DNA of 64,000 bases from Ornithinimicrobium murale (GCF_003352835.1 NZ_QLVD01000010.1:222536-286535), one strand, 5' to 3'. Shown: positions 9,060 to 17,742, numbered from the stretch's first letter. Notes: generated by a model from the sequence alone, not told the origin. A program made the numbers and translations.

Positions 9060-10339
9060 GACTGGCTCTCTCCCTGTGACGACCGGCCGATCACCTGGCG
9101 GGCACGCTCCCTGGCCCACCGGTCGGCCGCTAACACGACATCAACCGACAGCGCAGGAGAATCGTTCCCCTGCCGACCCGATTCTACGCCCGGTGAGCCC
9201 GCCGAGCGGCCTCCGGCCACGAAGCCGCCCGAGTATGCCGAGGTGCCGGTCAGGTGGTCCCGCACCACCTGGGCGACGGTGTCCACAATGTCCAGGAAGC
9301 CGATGACCCCGTCGTGGAAGGCGTCGACACACACCTCGTTGGCCGCGTTGTACACCGCGGGGTGGGTGCCTCCCGCCTCACCGACCCGGCGGGCGAGCCG
9401 GACGGCCGGGAAGGCCTCGTCATCAAGCGGGTGGAACTCCCAGGTGCTCGCCGTGCTCCAGTCGCTCGGCTCGTCAACGTCAGCGAGCCGGTCGGGCCAG
9501 GACAACCCCAGTGCGATCGGCACCAGCATCCGCGGTGGACCTGCCTGCGCGATGGTCGAGCCGTCGTGGAACTCGACCATGGAGTGGATCTGCTGCTGCG
9601 GGTGGACCACGACCTCGATCCGCTCGAAGGGGATCCCGAAGAGCAGGTGAGCCTCGATCACCTCCAGCCCCTTGTTGACCAGGGTGGCCGAGTTGGTGGT
9701 GACCACCCGTCCCATCGCGAAGTTGGGGTGACGCAGCGCCTGCGCCGGAGTCACGTCCCCCAGGTCTGCCCTGGCCCGACCCCGGAACGGGCCACCGCTG
9801 GCGGTGAGCACCAACCGCCGAACCTCCTCGGCCCGGCCCGACCGCAGACACTGGGCAATCGCGCTGTGCTCGGAGTCGACGGGCACGATCTGCCCGGGCG
9901 CCGCCGCCGCGGTGACGACCGGGCCGCCGATAATGAGCGACTCCTTGTTGGCCAGGGCCAGCGTGCTGCCCGCGGCGAGTGCGGCGAGCGTGGGACGCAG
10001 CCCGATGCTGCCGGTGATCCCGTTGAGCACCACGTCGGCGCCGTTCCCGGCGACCTCGATCGCGGCCTCGGGTCCGGCCAACACCTCCGGAAGCGCCGCC
10101 CCGGGTCCGCTCAGGCTGGCGATCGCCCGGATGAGGGCGTCTGCCGCGCCCTCGCGGGCCACCGCCACCTGTTCGACCTGGAAGGCAACCGCCTGTCGCG
10201 CCAGCAGGTCGAGGTCTGACCCAGCAGCGCTGATGGCGCGCACCGTGAACGCCTCGGGGTTGGCCCGCACCACCTGCTCGGCCTGGGTGCCGATGGAGCC
10301 GGTGGAGCCGAGCAGCGTCAGGGTGCGGGGAGCGGTCAC
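9056..10339 (-). CDS. dxr: 1-deoxy-D-xylulose-5-phosphate reductoisomerase
   Basis: NADPH-dependent enzyme making MEP from DXP, first committed step of isoprenoid synthesis. The NADPH loop LLGSTGSIGTQ is at about residues 8–18 from the GTG at 10339; NGITGSIGLRPT, LANKESLIIGG, VDSEHSAI (metal/substrate site) and SGGPFRG follow in family order. About 427 aa, longer than the usual ~390: the excess is a Gly/Ser/Ala-rich insertion near the C-terminus (GGRSAGSPGVESGRQG). GTG 10339 is preferred over an ATG at 10378 because homologues begin just before the RTLTLLGSTGS block. First gene of dxr–rseP–ispG–kinase. Confidence 0.95.
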   Translation of the reverse strand: MTAPRTLTLLGSTGSIGTQAEQVVRANPEAFTVRAISAAGSDLDLLARQAVAFQVEQVAVAREGAADALIRAIASLSGPGAALPEVLAGPEAAIEVAGNGADVVLNGITGSIGLRPTLAALAAGSTLALANKESLIIGGPVVTAAAAPGQIVPVDSEHSAIAQCLRSGRAEEVRRLVLTASGGPFRGRARADLGDVTPAQALRHPNFAMGRVVTTNSATLVNKGLEVIEAHLLFGIPFERIEVVVHPQQQIHSMVEFHDGSTIAQAGPPRMLVPIALGLSWPDRLADVDEPSDWSTASTWEFHPLDDEAFPAVRLARRVGEAGGTHPAVYNAANEVCVDAFHDGVIGFLDIVDTVAQVVRDHLTGTSAYSGGFVAGGRSAGSPGVESGRQGNDSPALSVDVVLAADRWARERARQVIGRSSQGESQS

Positions 10340-10458
10340 CGACCCATTGTGACCCCATCCCTGGATGCCGACCGGCATTCCGCTCGGTTGCCGCCGGGGT
10401 CAGGGAGCCCCGTGCCACGACGACCAGCCCCTCGTCACCGGTGGGCAGGGTGGGCGAG

Positions 10459-11646
10459 TCAGGACTCGCCGACCGGTCGCCGTCGGCCGCTGTAGACGCC
10501 ACGCAGCCGGAAGCGCATCGCCGGCTCCGCCAGCTCCTCGAGTGCGTGCGCGGTCCATCCCGCAGTGCGGGCGCAGGCGAAGATGGCCGGCCCGGCGTCC
10601 CGGGGCATGCCCAACGCCCGCACCAGGAGGGCCATGGCGAGGTCGACGTTGAGCACCCAGCCGCGCCGTTCGAGCAGCTCCTGCTCCACGGTCATGACGG
10701 CCGCCCACTCCGCGGGTGCACACCTCGGCTCAAGTAGGTCCAGGAGCACCTGCGCCCGGGGGTCCTGCTCGGTGTAGACCAGGTGTCCGAAGCCCGGCGG
10801 CGGCCGCTCTGCGGCGAGCGCGACGTCCAGGACCTCGTGCGGGTCCCGAACGGCGGTAGCCAACCAGTCGTTGGCCTGCAGCGAGGCAGCGATGTGGTGC
10901 GGACTGTCGGCCGCGGCCAGCCCCGCGAGCAGGGCGCTATAGACATCGGCACCCGAGGAGATCGCCACCCGCACAGCCGTGGTCGAGACGGCCAGGTCGT
11001 GGTCGGCCAGCAGCACCAGGGCGGCGTCGATGAGCTCCGCACGCTCAGGGGCGAGTGCCGTGGCGAGAGTGCCCGCGAGCGTGGGCTGCGCAGCGGGCGC
11101 CAGCGAGGCGTCCGGCAGGGTGAGGGCCATCAGGTAGGCCGCGCGGCGCCCGGCCCTGGCCAGTGCCGTGGCCCGGCGGTCCTGTCGGCCCGGGTCGGTG
11201 GTGGCACCGACCAGGACGGCGTGCTTGAACCGGTCTAGCTGTGCCGTCTGCTCCGGCAGGGCAGCCATCAGTGCCGCCAGGGCCTGCTGCTCGGCCTGCG
11301 TGGGCGCTCCCGAGGTGCCCTGTCCACCGGTGAGCAGGTCCCGCACCTGCTCATAGCTCGCGCTGCCCGCCAGTGCCCTGATGTCGACGCCCCGGTAGGC
11401 CAGGCTTCCACTCGTGATCTCGGTGATCGCGGTGCGCACGTCGTCACTGGTCGCCGGACGACTGGTCCGACGGCCACCTCGTCCCCCACCCGCCCGTTCC
11501 TGGACGTCCTCGAGCCGGAACAGACTGCCGGTCCCGGGCTCCTTCCGCACCGGAGTCAGCACCCCGCGGCTCACGTAGGCGTAGACAGTCTGGATCTGGA
11601 CACCGAGGTAGTCCGCCACCTGCTCCGTGGTGAGTTCGCCGTCCAC
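10459..11646 (-). CDS. HTH-fused citrate synthase-like protein (probable regulator)
   Basis: 395 aa from GTG 11646, fixed by AGGAG 5 nt upstream. Residues ~4–48 form a helix–turn–helix of the MerR/excisionase type (LTTEQVADYLGVQIQTVYAY, then an RLEDVQ end). The rest is a citrate synthase fold: SLAYRGVDI, GFGHLVYTEQDPRA (about 282–295) and NVDLAMALL (about 330–338). The first catalytic block, LHGG in true enzymes, is degenerate here (PHHIA around residue 235), with the two glycines lost. It is divergent from a second citrate synthase gene and two perfect palindromes lie between them. I infer a DNA-binding protein that senses acetyl-CoA, oxaloacetate or citrate; residual enzymatic activity is possible. 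Confidence 0.7.
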   Translation of the reverse strand: MDGELTTEQVADYLGVQIQTVYAYVSRGVLTPVRKEPGTGSLFRLEDVQERAGGGRGGRRTSRPATSDDVRTAITEITSGSLAYRGVDIRALAGSASYEQVRDLLTGGQGTSGAPTQAEQQALAALMAALPEQTAQLDRFKHAVLVGATTDPGRQDRRATALARAGRRAAYLMALTLPDASLAPAAQPTLAGTLATALAPERAELIDAALVLLADHDLAVSTTAVRVAISSGADVYSALLAGLAAADSPHHIAASLQANDWLATAVRDPHEVLDVALAAERPPPGFGHLVYTEQDPRAQVLLDLLEPRCAPAEWAAVMTVEQELLERRGWVLNVDLAMALLVRALGMPRDAGPAIFACARTAGWTAHALEELAEPAMRFRLRGVYSGRRRPVGES

Positions 11647-11660
11647 ACCGACTCCTGACA

Positions 11661-11691
11661 TTGATTGGATCAACGTTGACATCTTTGTCAA
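11661..11691. promoter_or_regulatory. Paired palindromes between the two citrate synthase genes
   Basis: TTGAT-TGG-ATCAA (11661–11673) and TTGACA-TCTT-TGTCAA (11676–11691) are both perfect inverted repeats, nested inside a larger CATTGA…TCAATG pair. They fill the short divergent intergenic region (start codons at 11646 and 11711). On the minus strand TTGACA (11691→11686) is also a consensus −35 box pointing to the HTH gene. Natural operator for the HTH-fused protein; binding is inferred. Confidence 0.65.
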
Positions 11692-11710
11692 TGCTAGGGA
11701 CGCTCGGGGC

Positions 11711-12925
11711 ATGACCACAACCCAGCCGTCGCAGAACCATCTCATCGCTCCCCCGGGCCTGAAAGGTGTCGTCGTCGCCGACACCGGAACGGGTGACGTC
11801 CGGGGCGAGGAGGGCTTCTACCACTTCCGGGAGTACTCCGCCGTGGAGCTGGCACTGACGCACAGCTTCGAGGACGTCTGCCACCTGATGCTCGAGGGCA
11901 CACTGCCGACACCGGAGCAGTCCGCCGCCCTGCAACGCACGCTGGCCGAGGCAGCGGTCCTGCCTCCTGAGCTGGTGGAGCTCCTGCCCACGATCGCACG
12001 GTCGGGGCCTGACCGAGCCGCCCTGGCCCGCTTGCGCACCGCCGTCTCCCACCTCGGAGCACTGGAGAGCTTCGGTCCGACCTACGGGACCGAGCCTGCC
12101 CAGGTGCGAGCCCAGGTCCTCCGTCTGGTCGGCGCGGTCCCGGTCATCCAGGCCGCCCTGCACCGACTGCGGATGGGCCGGGAGCCGCTGACCGCCCGCC
12201 CGGAGCTGGGCGCTGGCGGCAGCTGGCTGTGGCTGGTGACTGGTCAGGAACCAGGTCCGGCGCACCAGGCAGCCATCGGTGCGTATCTCACCTCGACCAT
12301 CGATCACGGCTTCAGCGCCTCGACCTTCGCCAGCCGCGTGGTGACCTCCGCCGGCTCGGACGTTGCCTCGGCGGTGTGTGCAGCCATCGGGACCTTCGCC
12401 GGGCCGCTGCACGGCGGCGCGCCGGACCGAGCACTGGATTCACTGGATGAGATTGGCCGTCCGGAGCGGGCGCGGGACTGGGTCCGAAGCAAGGTCGCCG
12501 CGGGGGACCGCATCATGGGCTTCGGGCACCCGGTGTATCGGACGATGGACCCGCGTGCGGCGATGCTCCGCGACATCGCCACCAACCTGGGTGGTCCCCT
12601 GGCAGAGCTCGCGGTGCAGGTCGAGCAGGAGGTCATTCAGGCGCTCGCCGCCCTGAAGCCGGGCCGCGAGCTGCATACCAATGTGGAGTACTACGCCGGC
12701 GTCGTGATGGAGCAGTGTGGGCTGCCGCGTGAGATGTTCACGCCGACCTTCGCCACGGCACGGGTCGTCGGCTGGGGAGCTCACATCCTGGAACAGTCGC
12801 AGGACAGCAAGATCTTCCGGCCCTCGGCACGCTACGTCGGTCCGGCGGTCCCGGCACCCGTGCCCACCCCGGAGAGTGTGTCGCAGAGCAGTTCGGCGAT
12901 CGCACCGTCGGGGTCGACTGGGTGA
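11711..12925 (+). CDS. Citrate synthase (2-type, citrate/methylcitrate synthase family)
   Basis: 404 aa. Condenses oxaloacetate with acetyl-CoA (or propionyl-CoA) by family. Conserved blocks: GLKGVVVADTGTGDV, GEEGFYHFREYSAVELA, LHGGAPDRAL (first catalytic His, about 232), GFGHPVYRTMDPRA (second His, about 270) and NVEYYAG (about 323), where the usual catalytic Asp is Glu. ATG 11711 is chosen because it begins directly before the conserved core; the open frame upstream runs through the operator region. The 3' end overlaps the convergent 12832–13644 gene by 94 nt, giving an Ala/Pro/Ser tail. Divergent from the HTH-fused paralogue, which probably controls it. Whether it serves the TCA or methylcitrate cycle is undecided; no prpB/prpD nearby. 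Confidence 0.85.
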   Translation: MTTTQPSQNHLIAPPGLKGVVVADTGTGDVRGEEGFYHFREYSAVELALTHSFEDVCHLMLEGTLPTPEQSAALQRTLAEAAVLPPELVELLPTIARSGPDRAALARLRTAVSHLGALESFGPTYGTEPAQVRAQVLRLVGAVPVIQAALHRLRMGREPLTARPELGAGGSWLWLVTGQEPGPAHQAAIGAYLTSTIDHGFSASTFASRVVTSAGSDVASAVCAAIGTFAGPLHGGAPDRALDSLDEIGRPERARDWVRSKVAAGDRIMGFGHPVYRTMDPRAAMLRDIATNLGGPLAELAVQVEQEVIQALAALKPGRELHTNVEYYAGVVMEQCGLPREMFTPTFATARVVGWGAHILEQSQDSKIFRPSARYVGPAVPAPVPTPESVSQSSSAIAPSGSTG

Positions 12926-13644
12926 TAGCTGACTGAGTCGTGCGCGCGGAAGGTGCCGCCCGGACCGAGCGCAAGCATGAGGCTCAGCGGGTGGGTCGGC
13001 GGTGCCTCCGACCCGATCCCGGTCAGACGGCTTGCCTCCACCAGGACAGTCGGGTGTCCGAGCGCCTCCAGCAGGTCCTCAACGGCACCGTCCAGCACAC
13101 GCACCGCGCCGCGCCCAGGGGTCGCATCGGGTGGGCGGATGAAGTCAGCCACAGCGTCCTGGTAGCGGTCGGGGAAGACCGTGAGCAGACCGTGCATCCC
13201 GCTGTCGGTGACGTCCTCGATGACGGCGATCTCCTCGTGCAGGTGCAGGTAGCGGACCGCGTGGGTGCCTGCCGTCTCCGGACCGCCCTTCTGGTCTGTG
13301 GCGTCCGCGGACAAGGGCCCCAGGACCCGGTGCAGCCCGAGCACAGCCGGAGCGAGCTCACGCAGCTGCAGGGTCAGGCCCAGCGGCTCGATCACCTCCC
13401 AGGACACCCCCTCCCCGGTCGGAGCTCCGGTCGGCAGGACCAGCCCACGGGCCATCAGGGTCCGCAGCGCCATCGATTGCATCAGATCGGCCGCCGCGGG
13501 ATCCTCCGGCTGCGGGATCCGCCTCGGCACGATGCCCAGGGAGCCCTTGGTCAGGACCAGCAACTCCTCCTCGGTCAGCGTCAGAGCCGGCTGCAGCGGC
13601 AGATCGGCGTCCGATCTGCCCGGGCTTGGGGTGCCCTCGTCCAT
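12832..13644 (-). CDS. EspG-like hypothetical protein of a WXG/EspC cassette
   Basis: 270 aa, soluble, acidic, no signal peptide or membrane span. Order of elements resembles ESX secretion-associated EspG chaperones: N-terminal LTEEELLVL, an ALRTLMARGLV helix, a beta-rich RYLHLHEEIAVIEDV core, then MHGLLTVF and a C-terminal strand region. Similarity is by pattern only. ATG 13644 overlaps the stop of the upstream WXG-containing gene by 4 nt (ATGA), so the three genes 15217→12832 are translationally coupled. Its end overlaps the convergent citrate synthase by 94 nt. If EspG-like it would keep the neighbouring EspC/WXG proteins export-competent; otherwise function unknown. Confidence 0.55.
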   Translation of the reverse strand: MDEGTPSPGRSDADLPLQPALTLTEEELLVLTKGSLGIVPRRIPQPEDPAAADLMQSMALRTLMARGLVLPTGAPTGEGVSWEVIEPLGLTLQLRELAPAVLGLHRVLGPLSADATDQKGGPETAGTHAVRYLHLHEEIAVIEDVTDSGMHGLLTVFPDRYQDAVADFIRPPDATPGRGAVRVLDGAVEDLLEALGHPTVLVEASRLTGIGSEAPPTHPLSLMLALGPGGTFRAHDSVSYHPVDPDGAIAELLCDTLSGVGTGAGTAGPT

Positions 13645-14915
13645 CAGAAGAGCTTCCCCAGCGACGGGAGCAGGATCCCGAGACCGGCCGCCCCCATGCT
13701 CGGGGACGGAATCACGGGCAGGCGGAGCCCCTTGTCGATCGGCACGTTGGGCACGGTGACGGGGCCACCGACCCCGGGCAGGAATCGGCCGAGCTCGGAC
13801 AGTCGCGGCAACTCGGAGAGCAGATCCTTGGCCCCGGGCACCAGCGGCTGCATCGGGCCGAGCGGGCCGAGGGGGAAGGCCGGGCTCGGCCGGAGCACCC
13901 TGCGAGCCGCCTCGATGATCGCGTGCCGCTTCTGGATGATGGCCGCGCCCACCTGTGTCAGGAGAATCCGGTGATCCCAGATGGCATAGCCGCCCTTGGC
14001 CAGGTAGTAGATGCCGACCGACACCGAGCCCAGACCGGCCACGACCGGGTGCGGGAGCACCATCGCCACGCTGCCCGGGATGGCCACCGCGGCCGACAGT
14101 CGCAGGGAGAACCCCTGCACCCCCTCGTAGCCGCCACCGGTGCGAAGGTCGTCGACGGCGCTGGGGATGACCGTGAGCGGGATCAGGACCCGGAAGGGCA
14201 ACCGGGTGAGCAGGAACATGACCGGTGGCTTGCGGACCACTGTGAGCAGCCGGGCCAGCCTGACCTCAAGGGCGTGGCGTGCGACGGGGGTCAGGTCCCG
14301 GGCCAGCCGCGCGGTGGTGAGCACCACCCGGCTCCCGACGATGAGCAGGCCTCCGCCCCGCCAGATCGGTGCCACCTCCTGGCCGATCCTGACCAGGTCC
14401 TTGAGCTCCTCCACGCCGAGCCCGACCCAGGAGTCACGGAGCAGTCGGTCGATGGTCCGCCGGCCGCGCTCGAGCTGCTCCTCGGCCCAGTCGATCTCGT
14501 CCTCGGAGCGACGAATGGTCTGTTCCAGCCGGAGGATCCGTTGCCGGAGCACGTCGATCACCTGGGGGTCGGTGGCCGCGGCCAGCTGCGCGATCTCGCG
14601 GACCCGCTGGGCGCGCGCCTCGTCCCCGGCCCCCTGAGCGGCCCGCACCACGACCTTGGCCTGCTCCGCCTGGTCGGCAAAGACACCCAGCGCCCCCGCC
14701 AGCTGCTCCGCCGGGCCACACCGGGACAGCACGGCGGTGGCCACGCGCTGGGTCGCCAGCCGCTGGCCCAGCGCAGCGACACCCTGCCATCCACTGGCAG
14801 CCTCCGCCTCGGCTCGCTGCACGCGGTGACCTGCCTCGCTCAGCTCGGCGGCTGCCCCGAGCAGTGCCCGGGAGGCCACCCGGAGGTCTTCGGGCCGTGT
14901 GGCCAGGGCGGTCAC
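13644..14915 (-). CDS. WXG100-like N-terminus protein with hydrophobic C-terminal half
   Basis: 423 aa from GTG 14915, which overlaps the preceding stop by 4 nt. Residues ~1–190 are predicted helical: an early WXG motif (SGWQG, about 42–46) sits between two Ala/Glu/Arg-rich helices, then a coiled-coil-like RILRLEQTIRRSEDEIDW. The second half has hydrophobic stretches (PPVMFLLTRLPFRVLIPL; VAIPGSVAMVLPHPVVAGLG; GSVSVGIYYLAKG) and ends in a Pro/Leu-rich tail. The layout recalls long WXG/LXG-type secreted proteins that carry a helical export domain followed by a membrane-active or effector part, but no toxin motif is recognised. No export signal peptide. Function unknown. Confidence 0.6.
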   Translation of the reverse strand: MTALATRPEDLRVASRALLGAAAELSEAGHRVQRAEAEAASGWQGVAALGQRLATQRVATAVLSRCGPAEQLAGALGVFADQAEQAKVVVRAAQGAGDEARAQRVREIAQLAAATDPQVIDVLRQRILRLEQTIRRSEDEIDWAEEQLERGRRTIDRLLRDSWVGLGVEELKDLVRIGQEVAPIWRGGGLLIVGSRVVLTTARLARDLTPVARHALEVRLARLLTVVRKPPVMFLLTRLPFRVLIPLTVIPSAVDDLRTGGGYEGVQGFSLRLSAAVAIPGSVAMVLPHPVVAGLGSVSVGIYYLAKGGYAIWDHRILLTQVGAAIIQKRHAIIEAARRVLRPSPAFPLGPLGPMQPLVPGAKDLLSELPRLSELGRFLPGVGGPVTVPNVPIDKGLRLPVIPSPSMGAAGLGILLPSLGKLF

Positions 14916-15217
14916 GGGGCGACCACCGGCGTCAGCACCTGACTCGTCTGCAGCTCGACCAGGCGGTAGGCCAGGGCTGCCTGCTCGGTGGCGCGGGCCA
15001 CGGCGACCCCCGCCTCGGCATACCCCACCAGTCCGTCCCGCCACTGACGCGCGGCCAGGGATCCGGTGGCGACCAGGCTGCCGGCCCCACCCGCTCCCCC
15101 GGCCAGTTGCAGTGCCTGACCGACGCGCTGCGCCGCCTGACGCATCTCCTCAGCCGCGCTCCGCAGCGTGGTCCCCGAACTGTCGACCACGTCTGGGTGG
15201 ACCTCGAACGTGCTCAT
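14912..15217 (-). CDS. EspC-like / WXG100-superfamily small helical protein
   Basis: 101 aa. Starts FEVHPDVVDSSGTTLRSAAEEM, the pattern of EspC-type ESX substrates, then a Gly/Ala turn and a second helix with QWRDGLVGYAEAG. Two amphipathic helices joined by a flexible turn fit the WXG100 hairpin fold. ATG 15217 has an AAGGGGAAG Shine–Dalgarno region. First gene of a coupled three-gene cassette with the 423-aa WXG protein and the EspG-like protein. No EccC/EccD/MycP machinery is within the window, so if exported it must use a type VII system coded elsewhere. Confidence 0.6.
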   Translation of the reverse strand: MSTFEVHPDVVDSSGTTLRSAAEEMRQAAQRVGQALQLAGGAGGAGSLVATGSLAARQWRDGLVGYAEAGVAVARATEQAALAYRLVELQTSQVLTPVVAP

Positions 15218-15348
15218 CGCTTCCCCTTTCCGATGCCGTGCGGCTCACGGTAGGCGGAAGGGCGCGCAGCGCGCCGGAGTTGTCCACAGCGGCCCAGGAG
15301 GGGGCCGTGGCACTCACCCGCGGGAGGCGACTGGTCTGCTCGGTCCCG

Positions 15349-16440
15349 TCAGCGCTGCAGGGATCGTCTGGCGGGCATCGGTGTCGTCACCGACGGGTCG
15401 TGCGGGCCCGGCACCACGGCGAAGGGCCGCCCCCGGGCAAAGTCCAGGTTCACGCGGGCCTCCGCTTCGTCATACATCCGCCCGAGCAACCGGTCGTGCT
15501 CCCTGGTGAAGCTGCCAGAGGTGCCGGGCAGCGGCGTCAACTCGCCGAGCATGATGCCCTCGGGCAGCTGATAGAGGTCCACCCGCACGAACGGGACCGG
15601 CACGGCCGTCGAGAGCACCCGAGCAGCCTCGACCATGTGCGCCAGGTCGCGGGGCACCGCGATGTCCGGCGCGTGCCGGTGCCGCTCCTGCACCCGCCCC
15701 CGGTCGTTGCCCTCGGCGTCCAGAAAGCGGTAGGTGAAGGAGCTGATGTCGTTGTGCCTGGTCACCCGCCGCAGCATCACGTCGGCGACCTCACCGTAGA
15801 AGGCATAGATCTTCACGTCGTCGGGTAGGACCGCACCGGTGCCGGGCAGGACCTCCTCCACGAAGTAGGGCGCGGCCAGCCCCCGGGCATCCTGGTAGTG
15901 CCGGACGATCTCCTCGGGGGTGATGGCCTTCCCCGAGTCCAGAAAGCAGAAGGCGTCTCCGTGCCGACGCAGGGGCAGCACGCCGTTGCCGCTGTAGCCG
16001 CGGTTGCTCTTGATGACGAAGGACTCCGGCAGCTCATCCCAGGGCAGCTCGGTGATCCGGGGCCAGGAGCCGATCACCCGCGGTGTCGCCACGCCATAGC
16101 TGCGGGCCAGTTCGTAGTTGTGCAACTTCTCCAGGAGCCGGCGCCGCGGATACTCGCGCTGGGTGTCCAGCGTGGACAGAAAGCGACCGACCCGGGCCTG
16201 CTCCATGATGCGGGTGTGCCAGGACGGCTCGGTGGGTGAGTACTTGCGGTCAGCGATCGCGCGCTGTGCGTCGTCCCACTCCTGCTTCACCGTCGCCAGC
16301 CGGGTGGTCGCCTGCTCAAGGCGTCGCTCAGCCCTGGACACCTGCGCCCGCAGTGTCTTCTCACTGCGGCGCAGCTCTGCGATGCGGTCGTCCCGCCACG
16401 CGATCGCTGGAAGTCGTCGCACCCGTGCCCGCAGACCCAC
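15349..16440 (-). CDS. ATP-grasp protein, TupA-like family
   Basis: 363 aa. The N-terminal ~65 residues form a coiled coil (IAELRRSEKTLRAQVSRAER and on). The rest fits the TupA-like ATP-grasp fold seen in teichuronopeptide and capsule/glycan gene clusters: FVIKSNRGYSGNGV (about 142–155, ATP-binding strand), DDVKIYAFYGEV (about 205–216) and VPFVRVDLYQLPEGIMLGELTPLPG (metal/ATP site, about 285–309). Such enzymes ligate carboxylates to amines with ATP; the substrate is unknown. GTG 16440 is set by GGAGGAGG just upstream; the open frame continues far upstream only as an antisense shadow. Divergent from the LOG-like gene and not part of any glycan cluster visible here. Confidence 0.7.
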   Translation of the reverse strand: MGLRARVRRLPAIAWRDDRIAELRRSEKTLRAQVSRAERRLEQATTRLATVKQEWDDAQRAIADRKYSPTEPSWHTRIMEQARVGRFLSTLDTQREYPRRRLLEKLHNYELARSYGVATPRVIGSWPRITELPWDELPESFVIKSNRGYSGNGVLPLRRHGDAFCFLDSGKAITPEEIVRHYQDARGLAAPYFVEEVLPGTGAVLPDDVKIYAFYGEVADVMLRRVTRHNDISSFTYRFLDAEGNDRGRVQERHRHAPDIAVPRDLAHMVEAARVLSTAVPVPFVRVDLYQLPEGIMLGELTPLPGTSGSFTREHDRLLGRMYDEAEARVNLDFARGRPFAVVPGPHDPSVTTPMPARRSLQR

Positions 16441-16578
16441 TGGTCCTCCTCCGGTTCGCGCCCTGCGGCGTCCACCGGCAGCTGGTGCCGGCCCCGCCCT
16501 GGTGTGACCCCTGATGGTAAGCCCTGGCGCGGTTCGTCGGTCCGACGCGACGCGGCCCGGCGCAGCTAGTGTCGAGCC

Positions 16579-17742
16579 ATGGCTGCGGCAGATCGCGATG
16601 ACCACGAGGTGCGCTACCACCGTGCCTTCCGCACGCCCGTGCCCGGGCTCGTCCACGAGATCTCGGAGTTGGCCACGCTGGAGGCACTCCTTCGCGCGGG
16701 CGCTGATCTGCACGGATCCCGCCTGCAGGGCCTTGACCTGACCGCCTACGAGGAGGCGTTGCTGGCTCGGGAGGACCTGTCCGGCCTGGTGGTGCTGGGA
16801 GGGGTCCTCACGCCGGCGCTGGAGCTGCACCTGCGCCGCCAGGGGGCGATCATCTTCCCCGCGGCACCCCAGGCGCCCGTGCGGGCCTACCGCGGCAGTC
16901 TCTACACGCCGGACGAACTCTACGACGGTCTGCGCGAGCACGGCTACGACGCCACCACGGACGCCCGCGCCTACCGGTGGTTGCAGGATGCCGCTGTCCG
17001 CCACGACGCCTATGTCACCGTGCTGCGCGCCATTCACGATGATGCGATGGCCGACGCCCTGGTGGACGTGGTCTCCGAGCGCCGGGTGGTCGGAGTGATG
17101 GGCGGGCACGCCCTGGCCCGTGGAACTGAGCATTTCGCCGCGGCCGCTCACCTGGGTTTCGCGCTGGCCGAGGCCGGGTATGCCGTGGCAACAGGGGGTG
17201 GGCCCGGCGCCATGGAGGCGGCGAACCTGGGAGCCTGGTGCCGCACCGAGGACCAGTTGGCCCCCGCTCTGCAGACGCTGGCAGCGGTGCCCCATTTCGC
17301 AGAGGGCATCGGCCCGTGGGCCCAGGTGGCCCTGGACGTCGTCCATGCTGCTCACGGCACCGAGCCGGCCCCCGGGCCGTTGCGCAGCCTGGGGATCCCG
17401 ACCTGGCACTACGGCCATGAGCCACCGAACGTCTTCGGCGACCAGATCGCGAAGTTCTTCAGCAACGCCCTGCGCGAGGACCTGCTGCTGCACCACAGCA
17501 GTTCGGGGCTGGTCGTGCTGCCCGGGGCGGCTGGCACGGTCCAGGAGATCTTCCAGATGGCCACCCGGCAGTACTACGAGGTGGACGGCCGCGTGCCCCC
17601 GGTCGTGCTCGTCGGTCACCGCCACTGGACCGAACACCTGCCCGTCTATCCGCTGCTGACGGCACTGGGACGGGACCGTCCCATGGCCGGCCGGGTGCAC
17701 CTGGTGGACACCGTCGAGGAGGCCGCCGCGCTCCTGGGGTGA
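16579..17742 (+). CDS. LOG-family-like (lysine decarboxylase-fold) nucleotide-binding protein
   Basis: 387 aa. The C-terminal two-thirds is a Rossmann-type LOG fold: VVGVMGGHALARG (about 173–185), the phosphate loop ATGGGPGAMEAAN (about 203–215), and LPGAAGTVQEIF (about 313–324), a variant of the PGGxGTxxE motif that binds nucleotide and catalyses N-glycosidic cleavage in LOG cytokinin-type enzymes. The first ~130 residues are an extra N-terminal domain. True LOG proteins are ~190 aa, so this is a longer subfamily of uncertain substrate, perhaps nucleotide 5'-monophosphate glycosidase-like. TAGTGT sits 6 nt before ATG, so translation is probably leaderless. It is followed by a 32-bp-period repeat array. 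Confidence 0.75.
   Translation: MAAADRDDHEVRYHRAFRTPVPGLVHEISELATLEALLRAGADLHGSRLQGLDLTAYEEALLAREDLSGLVVLGGVLTPALELHLRRQGAIIFPAAPQAPVRAYRGSLYTPDELYDGLREHGYDATTDARAYRWLQDAAVRHDAYVTVLRAIHDDAMADALVDVVSERRVVGVMGGHALARGTEHFAAAAHLGFALAEAGYAVATGGGPGAMEAANLGAWCRTEDQLAPALQTLAAVPHFAEGIGPWAQVALDVVHAAHGTEPAPGPLRSLGIPTWHYGHEPPNVFGDQIAKFFSNALREDLLLHHSSSGLVVLPGAAGTVQEIFQMATRQYYEVDGRVPPVVLVGHRHWTEHLPVYPLLTALGRDRPMAGRVHLVDTVEEAAALLG

Noticed and set aside
10340..10378. Longer Dxr start at ATG 10378
   Set aside because: Adds 13 residues not found before the RTLTLLGSTGS block in homologues; GTG 10339 is more likely, though not certain.
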